Assembly: GCA_048498415.1 (NCBI GenBank)
Contig: JBEHYA010000027.1
Span: 1-21,304, forward strand
Direction of reading: 5' to 3'
Length of the DNA stretch: 21,304 nt
Source of the DNA: JBEHYA01 sp048498415
GTDB taxonomy: Bacteria; Pseudomonadota; Alphaproteobacteria; UBA9219; RGZA01
Below the pieces are notes generated by a model. It did not search any database and was not told where the DNA came from. It was given only the letters and a program-made list of their open reading frames with translations. The position numbers were made by a program, and so were the translations under genes. Positions 15,112 to 21,304 of this stretch are shown here, piece after piece (position 1 is the first letter of the stretch; the number at the start of each line of letters is the position of its first letter).

Positions 15112-15741
15112 TTAATAGGCGCCGCCGGGCAGGCCGATTTTCTTTAGCGCGGCGGAAAGTTTGTGACGGCCGATATTTTTGTTCAGCGCGGCGGACGAGC
15201 GCATCCAGTTGAACATGATGGCGCGGCGCTGGCCCACAAAAGGCGCATGCCCGTGCCACGAATGATCGGTGCGCTGAAAAGCGATGAAATTGCCGCCCAC
15301 CGGCGGCACTTCGGCCAGCATGTGCCGCAGGCTTTTGCCATCGCGCAGCAGGCGCAGGCAGCCGCCGGCCGCCGGCCAGCTGCTGGCATTCAGATACAAA
15401 AGGCAGGTCAGCACCTTGTCGCGCGAGTCGGTGTGGATGCGCCCGTCGCGCTTCTGGCAATAGCCGCGCACCGTGATCATCAGGGGCTTGTCGGAAAGAT
15501 CGATCTGGAATTTCTCCTGCAGCAGCGCCTCCAGCGGTTCGCTTTGCAGGTCGGCCACCAGCCGGGCAAAGCCCGCGCCGTAATGCAGCGCATCAAGCGG
15601 ATAAACGCCCGGGCCGGTTATAAGCGGAAAGTCGTGTGTGACTTCGGCCAATGCGCCGGCCCCCAGCACATGGCTGGCCGTCATGTAAGGAAAGGGTGCG
15701 GTCATGACGGGGGTTTGGGCGAGAACGTCGTAATTCAGCAA
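15112..15741 (-). CDS. Fe(II)/2-oxoglutarate dioxygenase family protein (first)
   Basis: A 209-residue protein with the iron-binding pattern H103-x-D105 in GRIHTDSRD, H163 in HSWHGHAPF and an Arg pair R172/R173 before AIMFNWM, which fits the distal His and 2-oxoglutarate-binding Arg of the 2OG-Fe(II) oxygenase fold. Its overall sequence differs from the second dioxygenase, so the pair is not a recent duplication. The only good start is TTG at 15741, since a stop lies seven codons upstream in frame and the ATG at 15746 is in another frame; a weak GTAGG site precedes it. The next in-frame ATG, at 15705, has no ribosome-binding site. The FNR-type box at 15803-15818 lies 62 bases upstream. It is the first gene of the proposed cyd operon. 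Confidence 0.87.
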   Translation of the reverse strand: MLNYDVLAQTPVMTAPFPYMTASHVLGAGALAEVTHDFPLITGPGVYPLDALHYGAGFARLVADLQSEPLEALLQEKFQIDLSDKPLMITVRGYCQKRDGRIHTDSRDKVLTCLLYLNASSWPAAGGCLRLLRDGKSLRHMLAEVPPVGGNFIAFQRTDHSWHGHAPFVGQRRAIMFNWMRSSAALNKNIGRHKLSAALKKIGLPGGAY

Positions 15742-15802
15742 GCCATACCTACTTTATTCATCCGGAAACGCCCCAACCCTACAAAACCCCACCCGCGCCG
15801 CC

Positions 15803-15818
15803 TTTGATCACGATCAAA
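15803..15818. promoter_or_regulatory. Perfect FNR/FnrL/Anr-type box
   Basis: TTTGATCACGATCAAA is a perfect palindrome with seven-base arms and contains the consensus TTGAT-N4-ATCAA exactly (15804-15817). FNR-family regulators bind this sequence when oxygen is low. Its centre is about 70 bases upstream of the first dioxygenase start. A class II promoter (centre at -41.5) would put transcription start near 15769, leaving a leader of about 27 bases. The -10 in that position is poor (TAGGGT), as is common for activated promoters. Low-oxygen control of cytochrome bd is well established in proteobacteria. Confidence 0.8.
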
Positions 15819-16022
15819 TCGGATGGGAGATTTTTAGGATTGCGGAACATCAACCCCGGCAGGAACTGCAAAGGCCGGCACCTGAAACGGGTCGCGGAAA
15901 CCGTCACCCCCGAAGACCACCGCCCGATGGAAGCCGGCTACCCGCCGCTACCGGTTATGCCGGTGCTGCCGCCGCTGCCAACGCGCCCGGATTATGAGGG
16001 GCCGGGGGCGATGGTGGGGTAA
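15804..16022 (+). CDS. Small reading frame with shared proline-rich tail, possibly a remnant
   Basis: A 72-residue frame whose last 46 residues match the tail of the 606-residue protein: LK-VAE, RP-EAGYPPLP-MP (40-52 region), R-D--GPGAM-G to the end. This match in the same frame and ending at a stop argues that the sequence is or was coding. The start is doubtful: the nearest candidate is TTG at 15804, which lies inside the FNR-type box, and there is no good Shine-Dalgarno or ATG in frame downstream; the frame stays open upstream into the divergent dioxygenase gene. It may be a real small protein or the end of a deleted paralogue. It stops two bases from the convergent 16025 gene. Confidence 0.45.
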   Translation: MITIKSDGRFLGLRNINPGRNCKGRHLKRVAETVTPEDHRPMEAGYPPLPVMPVLPPLPTRPDYEGPGAMVG

Positions 16023-16024
16023 TA

Positions 16025-16516
16025 TTAGTCCAAAAATTTTTTTAATATCAGATACAGAGCGAAGGCTACAATCGCGGCAGCTGCATATTCTACCCAACCA
16101 GCTAAAATTTTCATCCCTGCAAACGCATTGTATAATAAACGCACGACAGAAAGAGCAGCCAACAAAGACCATAATTTTTTCTTCTGCAAAAATAGAGTGA
16201 CTGCTAGCTGCTTTAGTAGAGCAGGCAAAGAATAGAAAAAATGGCCCCAATTTGTGACATGGCCGTATCTAACTTCCATGGGGAAGCCGTAATTTTTAGT
16301 AAATTCTGGCCTTACTTCACTGGCGATTAGACGCATCTCTTCTAGAATTATTAGAGCTGTCTGTGTGTCCTTGCCTTGACCATATTTTTCTTCAGGGCTT
16401 GTGAACGAAGGAAAAATTTTGAGAGTTATCGCGTCTCTGTCAAATTCAGATTTTTGTGCAAAAAATTCGTGACACGCCTCTAAAACTTTTAAAACAAAGT
16501 TTTCGCTTTTAAACAT
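16025..16516 (-). CDS. AT-rich orphan membrane protein gene
   Basis: A 163-residue protein of no family I recognise. Residues 1-95 are soluble-looking and charged. The C-terminal part has hydrophobic stretches at about 98-110, 116-133 and 137-158, ending LYLILKKFLD, so it is probably membrane-anchored by its tail. The ATG at 16516 is used; a GTG at 16534 in the same frame is possible, and neither has a clear ribosome-binding site. An apparent longer frame to 16582 runs into the tRNA and is rejected. The gene is visibly AT-rich (18 G+C in the 60 bases from 16441, by hand count) amid GC-rich neighbours, and begins 36 bases from the 3' end of tRNA-Arg, consistent with horizontal acquisition. Confidence 0.7.
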   Translation of the reverse strand: MFKSENFVLKVLEACHEFFAQKSEFDRDAITLKIFPSFTSPEEKYGQGKDTQTALIILEEMRLIASEVRPEFTKNYGFPMEVRYGHVTNWGHFFYSLPALLKQLAVTLFLQKKKLWSLLAALSVVRLLYNAFAGMKILAGWVEYAAAAIVAFALYLILKKFLD

Positions 16517-16552
16517 TTCGATTTTATCAAGCACCGCAAATCTTTGAAAAAC

Positions 16553-16629
16553 TGGCGGACCCGATTGGATTCGAACCAACAACCCCTGCCTTCGGAGGGC
16601 AATACTCTATCCAGTTGAGCTACGGGTCC
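16553..16629 (-). tRNA. tRNA-Arg (anticodon CCG)
   Basis: The minus strand folds as a full cloverleaf: acceptor GGACCCG pairing with CGGGTCC, D-arm GCTC...GAGT, anticodon stem TTGCC/GGCAG with loop CTCCGAA (anticodon CCG, reading CGG), T-arm GTTGG-TTCGAAT-CCAAT, discriminator G and an encoded CCA. The length is 77 bases including CCA. The 3' end faces the AT-rich orphan gene. Confidence 0.97.
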
Positions 16630-16639
16630 AGCCGTAGTC

Positions 16640-16669
16640 ATTATTACGAGAATACGCGGGCCGCGCCAA
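16640..16669 (-). promoter_or_regulatory. Promoter of tRNA-Arg
   Basis: Reading the minus strand, TTGGCG (16664-16669) and AATAAT (16640-16645) form a -35/-10 pair with an 18-base spacer, matching consensus at four and five of six positions. The tRNA begins 11 bases after the -10 box, the usual distance for a short leader. Confidence 0.6.
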
Positions 16670-16709
16670 GCGGGTAATTGTTTGCGTTGTTCTGAAACAG
16701 AATTCACGT

Positions 16710-16780
16710 ACATCCCGGCGGAAGCCGGGATCCAGTTTCCGTGCCGCTAGCAAACTGGATACCAGCTTTCGCTGGTATGT
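16710..16780. repeat. Double-hairpin repeat, complete (site 3)
   Basis: Hairpin ATCCCGGC-GGAA-GCCGGGAT (16712-16731), then CCAGTTT (16732-16738) and its complement AAACTGG (16752-16758), then hairpin ATACCAGC-TTTC-GCTGGTAT (16759-16778), with outer ACAT/ATGT. The layout is the same as the element at 1762-1850, and the AAACTGG-hairpin half matches the window start. It lies after the DUF4236 gene stop (16791) and upstream of the tRNA promoter. Confidence 0.85.
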
Positions 16781-16790
16781 TCGTTACACC

Positions 16791-17069
16791 TTACACATGC
16801 ACGCCAAACACGTAGCGGGCGATAAGGCCAATCGCCACCACGGCCACCACCCAGTAAAACCCGGCATTCGTGGTGCCGCCGGGTTTATTCGAGGCATAGC
16901 TGGAATACGACATGCCGCTGCCGGGCAATCCCACGGTCGCCTTGTTGCCTTTGGGGCCGAGGTTATAGCTGAACCCTTTGCCGCCCAGCGAGATACTGCC
17001 GCCGCTTTTGCTGATATTCAATTTCACGCCCGGCAGCAGGCCCAGCGATTTGCGGAAACGAAAACCCAT
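16791..17069 (-). CDS. DUF4236 domain protein
   Basis: A 92-residue protein. Residues 1-58 are a DUF4236 domain: MGFRFRKSLGLLPGVKLNIS, then SGGSISLGGKGFSYNLG and ATVGLPGSGMSYSSY. The function of this domain is unknown. After a short Gly/Pro/Asn linker, residues 71-88 form one membrane helix (FYWVVAVVAIGLIARYVF), so the domain is tethered to the membrane. An AAGGAA ribosome-binding site lies nine bases before the ATG. The gene stands alone between two double-hairpin repeats. Confidence 0.88.
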   Translation of the reverse strand: MGFRFRKSLGLLPGVKLNISKSGGSISLGGKGFSYNLGPKGNKATVGLPGSGMSYSSYASNKPGGTTNAGFYWVVAVVAIGLIARYVFGVHV

Positions 17070-17116
17070 GATGCGTCGTTCCTTTAGGTGAAGCGGTGAT
17101 GGTTCATCATACTACA

Positions 17117-17190
17117 GCCTCATCCTTTTGAGGAGCGGGGATCCATCGTGCCATTGGATAGATGGATTCCCGCTTTCGCGGGAATGAGGC
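17117..17190. repeat. Double-hairpin repeat, degenerate left arm (site 4)
   Basis: Outer pair GCCTCAT (17117-17123) and ATGAGGC (17184-17190); inner pair ATCCATC (17141-17147) and GATGGAT (17161-17167); right hairpin ATTCCCGC-TTTC-GCGGGAAT (17166-17185). The left hairpin is decayed. The plan matches the other elements. It follows the stop of the ABC ATPase gene and may end its transcript. Confidence 0.75.
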
Positions 17191-17200
17191 AGAAGGGGAG

Positions 17201-18136
17201 CTATGCCGCTTTTTTGTCGCTGACCAGCTGAATGAAAATATCTTCCAGCGCCGCTTCGCGCGTGGTGATTTCCACAATGCCGAGGCCAGCGCTTTGCACG
17301 GCGGCAATCAGCTGGCCCGATGTCGCGCGGCTTGGCGCAAAGCGCAAACTGATCTGCCGCGGGCCGGTGATTTTGCCCATGAAGGCTTCCAGCACCGGCG
17401 GCACGGCGCTGATATCGCGGTCAACCGTGATGATCAGTTCCTTGCTATCCAGCCGGCGCAACAAATCGCGCTTGGGTTCGTTGGCTACCACTTCGCCGTG
17501 GTTGATAATCGCAATGCGGTCGCAGAGTTCTTCGGCTTCTTCCAGGTAATGGGTGGTGAGCAGCACCGTGGTGCCGCGGCGGTTGAGTTCTTTCACGTAA
17601 TCCCACAGCGCGCGGCGCAGTTCCACATCCACGCCGGCGGTGGGTTCATCCAGCACCAGCACCGGGGGCTGATGCACCATGGCTTTGGCCACCATCAGGC
17701 GCCGGCGCATACCGCCCGACAGCGTGCGGGCATAACTTTCCGCCTGTTTAGTGAGGCCAACGGCGGCCAGCAGTTCATCCGTGCGGCGCTGGGCGGGCGG
17801 CACGCCATACAGGCCCGCCTGAATATCCAGCAAATGGCGCGGCGTGAAGAACGCATCCAGATTCAGTTCCTGTGGCACGATGCCAATCGAACTTTTGGCA
17901 TGGCGCGGCTGTTCGTCGATGGAATAATCCCAGATCTTCGCGGTGCCGCTGGTTTTGATGACAAGCCCCGCCAGAATATTGATGAGCGTGGATTTGCCCG
18001 CGCCGTTCGGCCCCAGCAGCGCGAACATGCTGCCTTTTTCGATTGTTAAATTAATACCCTTCAGCGCCACTTTTTCCGGCGACTTTTTGGTCGCCTTATA
18101 GGTCTTGCGCAAATCAGAGAGTTCAATGGCATACAT
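17201..18136 (-). CDS. ABC transporter ATP-binding protein, YadG-like
   Basis: A cytoplasmic ATPase subunit of an ABC-2-type exporter, 311 residues. Walker A GPNGAGKST (42-50), the Q-loop Gln in IVPQELNL (Q89), signature LSGGM (139-143), Walker B VLVLDEPTAGVD (159-170) and the switch His in TTHYLEEAE (H196) are all present, so it should be active. IVPQE, LSGGM-RRLM and the GVD-ELRR stretch resemble E. coli YadG closely. The ATG at 18136 begins at the normal family position (MYAIELSDLRKTYK); an upstream GTG at 18181 would add an unlikely tail. Its usual partner, a YadH-like permease, is not adjacent on either side, so it must be encoded elsewhere or be shared. The substrate is unknown. Confidence 0.92.
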   Translation of the reverse strand: MYAIELSDLRKTYKATKKSPEKVALKGINLTIEKGSMFALLGPNGAGKSTLINILAGLVIKTSGTAKIWDYSIDEQPRHAKSSIGIVPQELNLDAFFTPRHLLDIQAGLYGVPPAQRRTDELLAAVGLTKQAESYARTLSGGMRRRLMVAKAMVHQPPVLVLDEPTAGVDVELRRALWDYVKELNRRGTTVLLTTHYLEEAEELCDRIAIINHGEVVANEPKRDLLRRLDSKELIITVDRDISAVPPVLEAFMGKITGPRQISLRFAPSRATSGQLIAAVQSAGLGIVEITTREAALEDIFIQLVSDKKAA

Positions 18137-18284
18137 GGGTTTTGGGCCGCGTGAGGGGAGTGGAATGAGCAATATAAGCACGCTATTTCCTGAAATCCAT
18201 AATCCCGCCCATCTTTTTTATCCTACCATTTATTTTCGGAAGCCATATATTATCGGCATATCCATTCCAATCACAGATTCTCCC

Positions 18285-18464
18285 ATGCCCACACAGCCCC
18301 CTGAGACCATCGAGATCGATACCCCCACCCTGCAATGCAATGGTGGTGGCGGTGCGCTGGGTCACCCCCGCGTCTATCTCACCATGAAAAACGGCCAGGT
18401 GGATTGCCCCTATTGCGGCCGGCATTTCGTGCTGGTGGCAGGCGCGGCCACTGCTGCCCACTAA
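18285..18464 (+). CDS. CHCC zinc-finger protein (NDUFS6-like)
   Basis: A 59-residue protein with a zinc-binding set C18, H27, C41, C44 (LQCNGGGGALGHPRVYL, then VDCPYCGRHFVL). This is the short bacterial form of the CHCC zinc finger found in the mitochondrial complex I subunit NDUFS6. Its bacterial role is not well defined. The ATG at 18285 gives the usual short length; the frame extends upstream through the divergent promoter region, but that part looks non-coding. polA follows after three bases, so the two are probably co-transcribed. Confidence 0.9.
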   Translation: MPTQPPETIEIDTPTLQCNGGGGALGHPRVYLTMKNGQVDCPYCGRHFVLVAGAATAAH

Positions 18465-18467
18465 ATA

Positions 18468-21254
18468 ATGACGACGCCCACACTTTATCTGATTGACGGC
18501 TCCGGCTTTATCTTCCGTGCCTATCATGCGCTGCCGCCTTTAACGCGGCCCGATGGCACGCCCATCAATGCCGTGCTGGGTTTTTGCAACATGCTGCAAA
18601 AACTCGCCGTGGATTTAAACGCAGAACACGCCGCCGTGATCTTCGATGCCGGGCGCAAGACTTTCCGCAACGAGATTTATCCGCAATACAAATCCCACCG
18701 CCCGGAACCGCCCGATGACTTAAAGCCGCAATTCGCAATCGTGAAGGAAGCGGCGAAGGCCTTCGGTTTCTGTTCGTTTGAATCGCAAGGCTATGAAGCG
18801 GATGATTTAATCGCCACCTACGCCCGCGTCGCCCGCGAGAAGGGCTGGCAGGTGGTGGTGGTGAGCTCCGATAAAGACCTCATGCAGCTCATCCGCGACG
18901 GCGTGCGGCTGCAAGACCCGTTAAAAAACAAGCCCATCGGCGAAGCGGAAGTTTTAGAAAAATTTGGCGTAACGCCGGATAAAGTAATTGATGTGCAGGC
19001 GCTGGCCGGCGATTCCACCGATGGCGTGCCGGGTGCGCCCGGTATCGGCGTGAAGACAGCCGCCAAGCTGCTGGGCGAATTCGGCACCCTTGAACAGTTG
19101 CTGGAACGCGCCGGCGAAGTCAAAGCGCCCAAAGCGCGCGAGACGCTGATTCAATTCGCCGAACAAATCCGCATCTCCAAAAAACTGGTCACGCTGGATG
19201 ATCACGCGCCGCTGCCGGTCGAGCTTGATAAAATGCTCGTCGATAAAAACCCGGCACAGCTGCGGCCTTTCCTCGAACAGCAGGGCTTCCGCAATCTCAT
19301 TGCGCGGCTTGGCAAAACCACACCGGCGAGTGTGGGCGATAATGCGCGCCCGGCTGATCTGCCGCCGGCGCCCACGCCCGCTATTCTGGAACCATCGCCG
19401 CTTGCCAACATCAAGCAGGAATACGAACTCATCCAGACTAAAGACCGGCTGGCCTACTGGTGCAAAGCCGCCACCGAACAAGGCTATGTCGCGGTGGATA
19501 CCGAGACCACCTCGCTGCTGGCCTCTACCGCGGGTTTAGTGGGCATCTCGCTGGCGCTTCAGCCCGGCAAGGCGTGTTACATTCCAGTGGGCCATGTCGA
19601 TCCCAACCATGTGGCGATGGCGGGCGAACTGAACCTTGGCGACAATAACCGGCCCAAACAGCTTTCCATTCCCGCCGTCGTGGAACTTTTAAAGCCGGTG
19701 CTGGAAGACCCCTCGGTTTTAAAAATCGGCCACAACCTGAAATACGATATGCAGGTACTGGGCCAGCATGGCATTCACGTCGCGCCGATGGATGATACCA
19801 TGCTCCTCAGCTTCACGCTTGGCGCCGGCGCGCATGGCCACGGGCTGGATGAACTCGCTGAACTGCACTTCCAGCATAAAATGATCAGCTTCGATGATGT
19901 GACCGGCAAGGGCGCCAAGCGCATCAGTTTCGCGCAGGTGCCCCTCGATAAAGCCTGCGACTACGCCGCGGAAGATGCCGATTTTACGCTGCGTCTGCAC
20001 ATGCTGCTTAAACCCCGCGTGATGGCGGAGCATATGCTGAATTTTTATGAGCGCATCGAACGCCCCATGCCGCCGGTGGTCGCCGAAATGGAGCGCACAG
20101 GCGTGCGCATCGATACAAAAGTTTTAGAAAATCTAAGCCGCGATTTCACCACGCGCATGGGCCTTCTCGAACAGCAGATCACCAAGGAAGCGGGCGTGCC
20201 TTTTAACATCGCCTCGCCCAAACAGCTGGGCGAAGTGCTGTTCGATAAACTGCAGCTGCCGGCGGGTAAAAAAAGCAAGACCGGCGCGTATTCCACGAGT
20301 TCCGATGTGCTGGAGCCCTTGGCCGAACAAGGCTACGAAATTGTGCAGAAAATTCTCGATTGGCGCGGCCTTGCCAAGCTTAAATCGACCTATACCGATA
20401 GCCTGCCGGAACAGATCTCGCCCAAGACGGGCCGCGTGCACACCTCGTTCTCGCTGGTGGGCGCGGCCACGGGCCGTTTGTCGTCGACGGAACCCAATTT
20501 ACAAAACATCCCCATTCGCACCGAAGATGGCCGCAACATCCGCCGCGCGTTTATTGCCGATAACGGCCATACGCTTTTGTCGGTCGACTATTCGCAGATT
20601 GAACTGCGTTTAGCCGCGGAGATGGCCGGCATCAAGGCGCTTCGCCAAGCCTTTGCCGATGGCATCGACATTCACGTGGCGACTGCCGCAAGCGTGTTTA
20701 ATTTGCCGATTAAAAGCGTGACGCCTGAACAGCGCCGGCAGGCGAAAGCCATCAACTTCGGCATTATCTACGGCATCAGCGGGTTTGGCTTGGCGAAACA
20801 GATTGGCTGCACCAATACGGAAGCCAATGTGTTCATCCGCGAATACCTCAACCGCTTCTCGGAACTCCGCGATTTCATGGAAGCCTGCAAGGTGCAGGCG
20901 CGCGAGAAGGGCTATGTGGAAACGCTGTTTGGCCGGCGCATCCACATTCAGGGCATCAACGACCGCATGCGCCGCGGCTTCGCCGAACGCCAGGCCATCA
21001 ACGCGCCCATTCAGGGCACCGCCGCCGATATCATGAAGCGCGCCATGACCCGGATGCCCGAAGCACTCGCGCGTGCCAAGTTAAAGGCGCGCATGATGCT
21101 GCAGGTGCACGACGAACTCTTATTCGATGTGCCGCTAGCTGAAAAAGACGAAACCGCCAGAGTAGTGAAAGCCACCATGGAAAGCGCCGCCACCTTAGGC
21201 GTGCCGCTTGTCGCCGAAGCCGGCTTCGGCCAAAACTGGGCAGAAGCGCATTAA
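18468..21254 (+). CDS. polA: DNA polymerase I
   Basis: Full-length Pol I of 928 residues, for Okazaki fragment maturation and repair. Residues 1 to ~290 are the 5' nuclease domain (LIDGSGFIFRAYHALP, YEADDLIATYAR, SSDKDLMQL). The 3'-5' exonuclease domain (~325-525) keeps its catalytic residues: D344 and E346 in VDTETTS, the Asp in GHNLKYDMQ, and the YAAEDADFT motif, so proofreading should be active, unlike in many Pol I proteins that have lost it. The polymerase domain has motif A VDYSQIELR (D707), motif B RRQAKAINFGIIYG and motif C QVHDELLFD (H881, D882). It begins three bases after the zinc-finger gene with no clear Shine-Dalgarno, suggesting coupled translation. Confidence 0.98.
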   Translation: MTTPTLYLIDGSGFIFRAYHALPPLTRPDGTPINAVLGFCNMLQKLAVDLNAEHAAVIFDAGRKTFRNEIYPQYKSHRPEPPDDLKPQFAIVKEAAKAFGFCSFESQGYEADDLIATYARVAREKGWQVVVVSSDKDLMQLIRDGVRLQDPLKNKPIGEAEVLEKFGVTPDKVIDVQALAGDSTDGVPGAPGIGVKTAAKLLGEFGTLEQLLERAGEVKAPKARETLIQFAEQIRISKKLVTLDDHAPLPVELDKMLVDKNPAQLRPFLEQQGFRNLIARLGKTTPASVGDNARPADLPPAPTPAILEPSPLANIKQEYELIQTKDRLAYWCKAATEQGYVAVDTETTSLLASTAGLVGISLALQPGKACYIPVGHVDPNHVAMAGELNLGDNNRPKQLSIPAVVELLKPVLEDPSVLKIGHNLKYDMQVLGQHGIHVAPMDDTMLLSFTLGAGAHGHGLDELAELHFQHKMISFDDVTGKGAKRISFAQVPLDKACDYAAEDADFTLRLHMLLKPRVMAEHMLNFYERIERPMPPVVAEMERTGVRIDTKVLENLSRDFTTRMGLLEQQITKEAGVPFNIASPKQLGEVLFDKLQLPAGKKSKTGAYSTSSDVLEPLAEQGYEIVQKILDWRGLAKLKSTYTDSLPEQISPKTGRVHTSFSLVGAATGRLSSTEPNLQNIPIRTEDGRNIRRAFIADNGHTLLSVDYSQIELRLAAEMAGIKALRQAFADGIDIHVATAASVFNLPIKSVTPEQRRQAKAINFGIIYGISGFGLAKQIGCTNTEANVFIREYLNRFSELRDFMEACKVQAREKGYVETLFGRRIHIQGINDRMRRGFAERQAINAPIQGTAADIMKRAMTRMPEALARAKLKARMMLQVHDELLFDVPLAEKDETARVVKATMESAATLGVPLVAEAGFGQNWAEAH

Positions 21255-21259
21255 TCGTC

Positions 21260-21304
21260 TGTATGCCCCGTTGAAAAACGGGGCCCATCTATCGGCCGGC
21301 AAAT
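21260..21304. repeat. Double-hairpin repeat, left half (site 5)
   Basis: Hairpin GCCCCGTT-GAAA-AACGGGGC (21265-21284) followed by CCATCTATC. Bases 21260-21287 are the exact reverse complement of the right half of the element at 1762-1850. It begins six bases after the polA stop, so it may act as its terminator. The right half lies beyond the window. Confidence 0.8.

Noticed and set aside
13703..15115. Open frame of 470 codons on the plus strand
   Set aside because: It lies antisense to cydA, cydP and the second dioxygenase, all of which have clear family motifs; its product is His/Arg-rich and repetitive, as expected of a shadow frame in GC-rich DNA.
15101..15460. N-terminal extension of the second dioxygenase
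   Set aside because: The extra residues are Arg/Ala-rich and overlap the first dioxygenase gene in another frame; the ATG at 15100 has a good ribosome-binding site.
16517..16582. N-terminal extension of the AT-rich gene to 16582
   Set aside because: The extension reads through the 3' end of the tRNA-Arg gene and so is not coding.
16553..16629. Attachment-site repeat of the tRNA 3' end
   Set aside because: No second copy of the T-arm or acceptor sequence was found on the far side of the AT-rich gene or elsewhere in the window.
1..21304. CRISPR array, insertion sequence or prophage genes
   Set aside because: No regularly spaced direct repeats, transposase, integrase or phage structural genes were seen.

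Overview
This window looks like chromosomal DNA of a GC-rich alphaproteobacterium. The grounds are an LdtR/PetP-type MarR regulator, a CHCC zinc-finger protein next to polA, a TadD-like TPR lipoprotein, a DUF4236 protein, and a perfect FNR/FnrL-type box in front of a cytochrome bd operon. A Micavibrio-like or Rhodospirillales-like lineage would fit, but that is inference. Coding density is high, gene ends often overlap, and no non-coding gap exceeds about 170 bp.

Layout: (1) 43-3722: a TPR lipoprotein and a MarR regulator diverge; the regulator converges on ccmF, and a double-hairpin repeat fills the gap between them. (2) 3839-4741: an exported two-domain protein of unknown role. (3) 9519-4674, minus strand: one tightly packed cluster thiO-thiS-thiG-tenI/thiE-thiF-panB-HAD phosphatase, combining thiamin thiazole synthesis, pantothenate synthesis and an orphan HAD domain of the kind found fused to UbiA prenyltransferases. 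(4) 9624-11444: a 606-residue protein of unknown function. (5) 15741-11454, minus strand: a probable FNR-controlled operon of two Fe(II)/2-oxoglutarate dioxygenases followed by cydP-cydA-cydB-cydX; cydP and cydX are very small subunit genes. (6) 15804-16516: a short reading frame sharing a C-terminal tail with the 606-residue protein, then an AT-rich orphan membrane-protein gene beside tRNA-Arg(CCG). (7) 16791-18136: a DUF4236 protein and a YadG-like ABC ATPase. (8) 18285-21254: a CHCC zinc-finger protein and full-length DNA polymerase I.

The observations most worth following are: the pairing of two oxygen-dependent dioxygenases with the high-affinity oxidase behind a perfect FNR box; the approximately 46-residue proline-rich C-terminal tail shared by two otherwise unrelated reading frames; and a family of double-hairpin repeats (five sites) whose stems vary but keep pairing.

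All calls come from reading the sequence by eye. Family names rest on recognised motifs and context, not on database searches.
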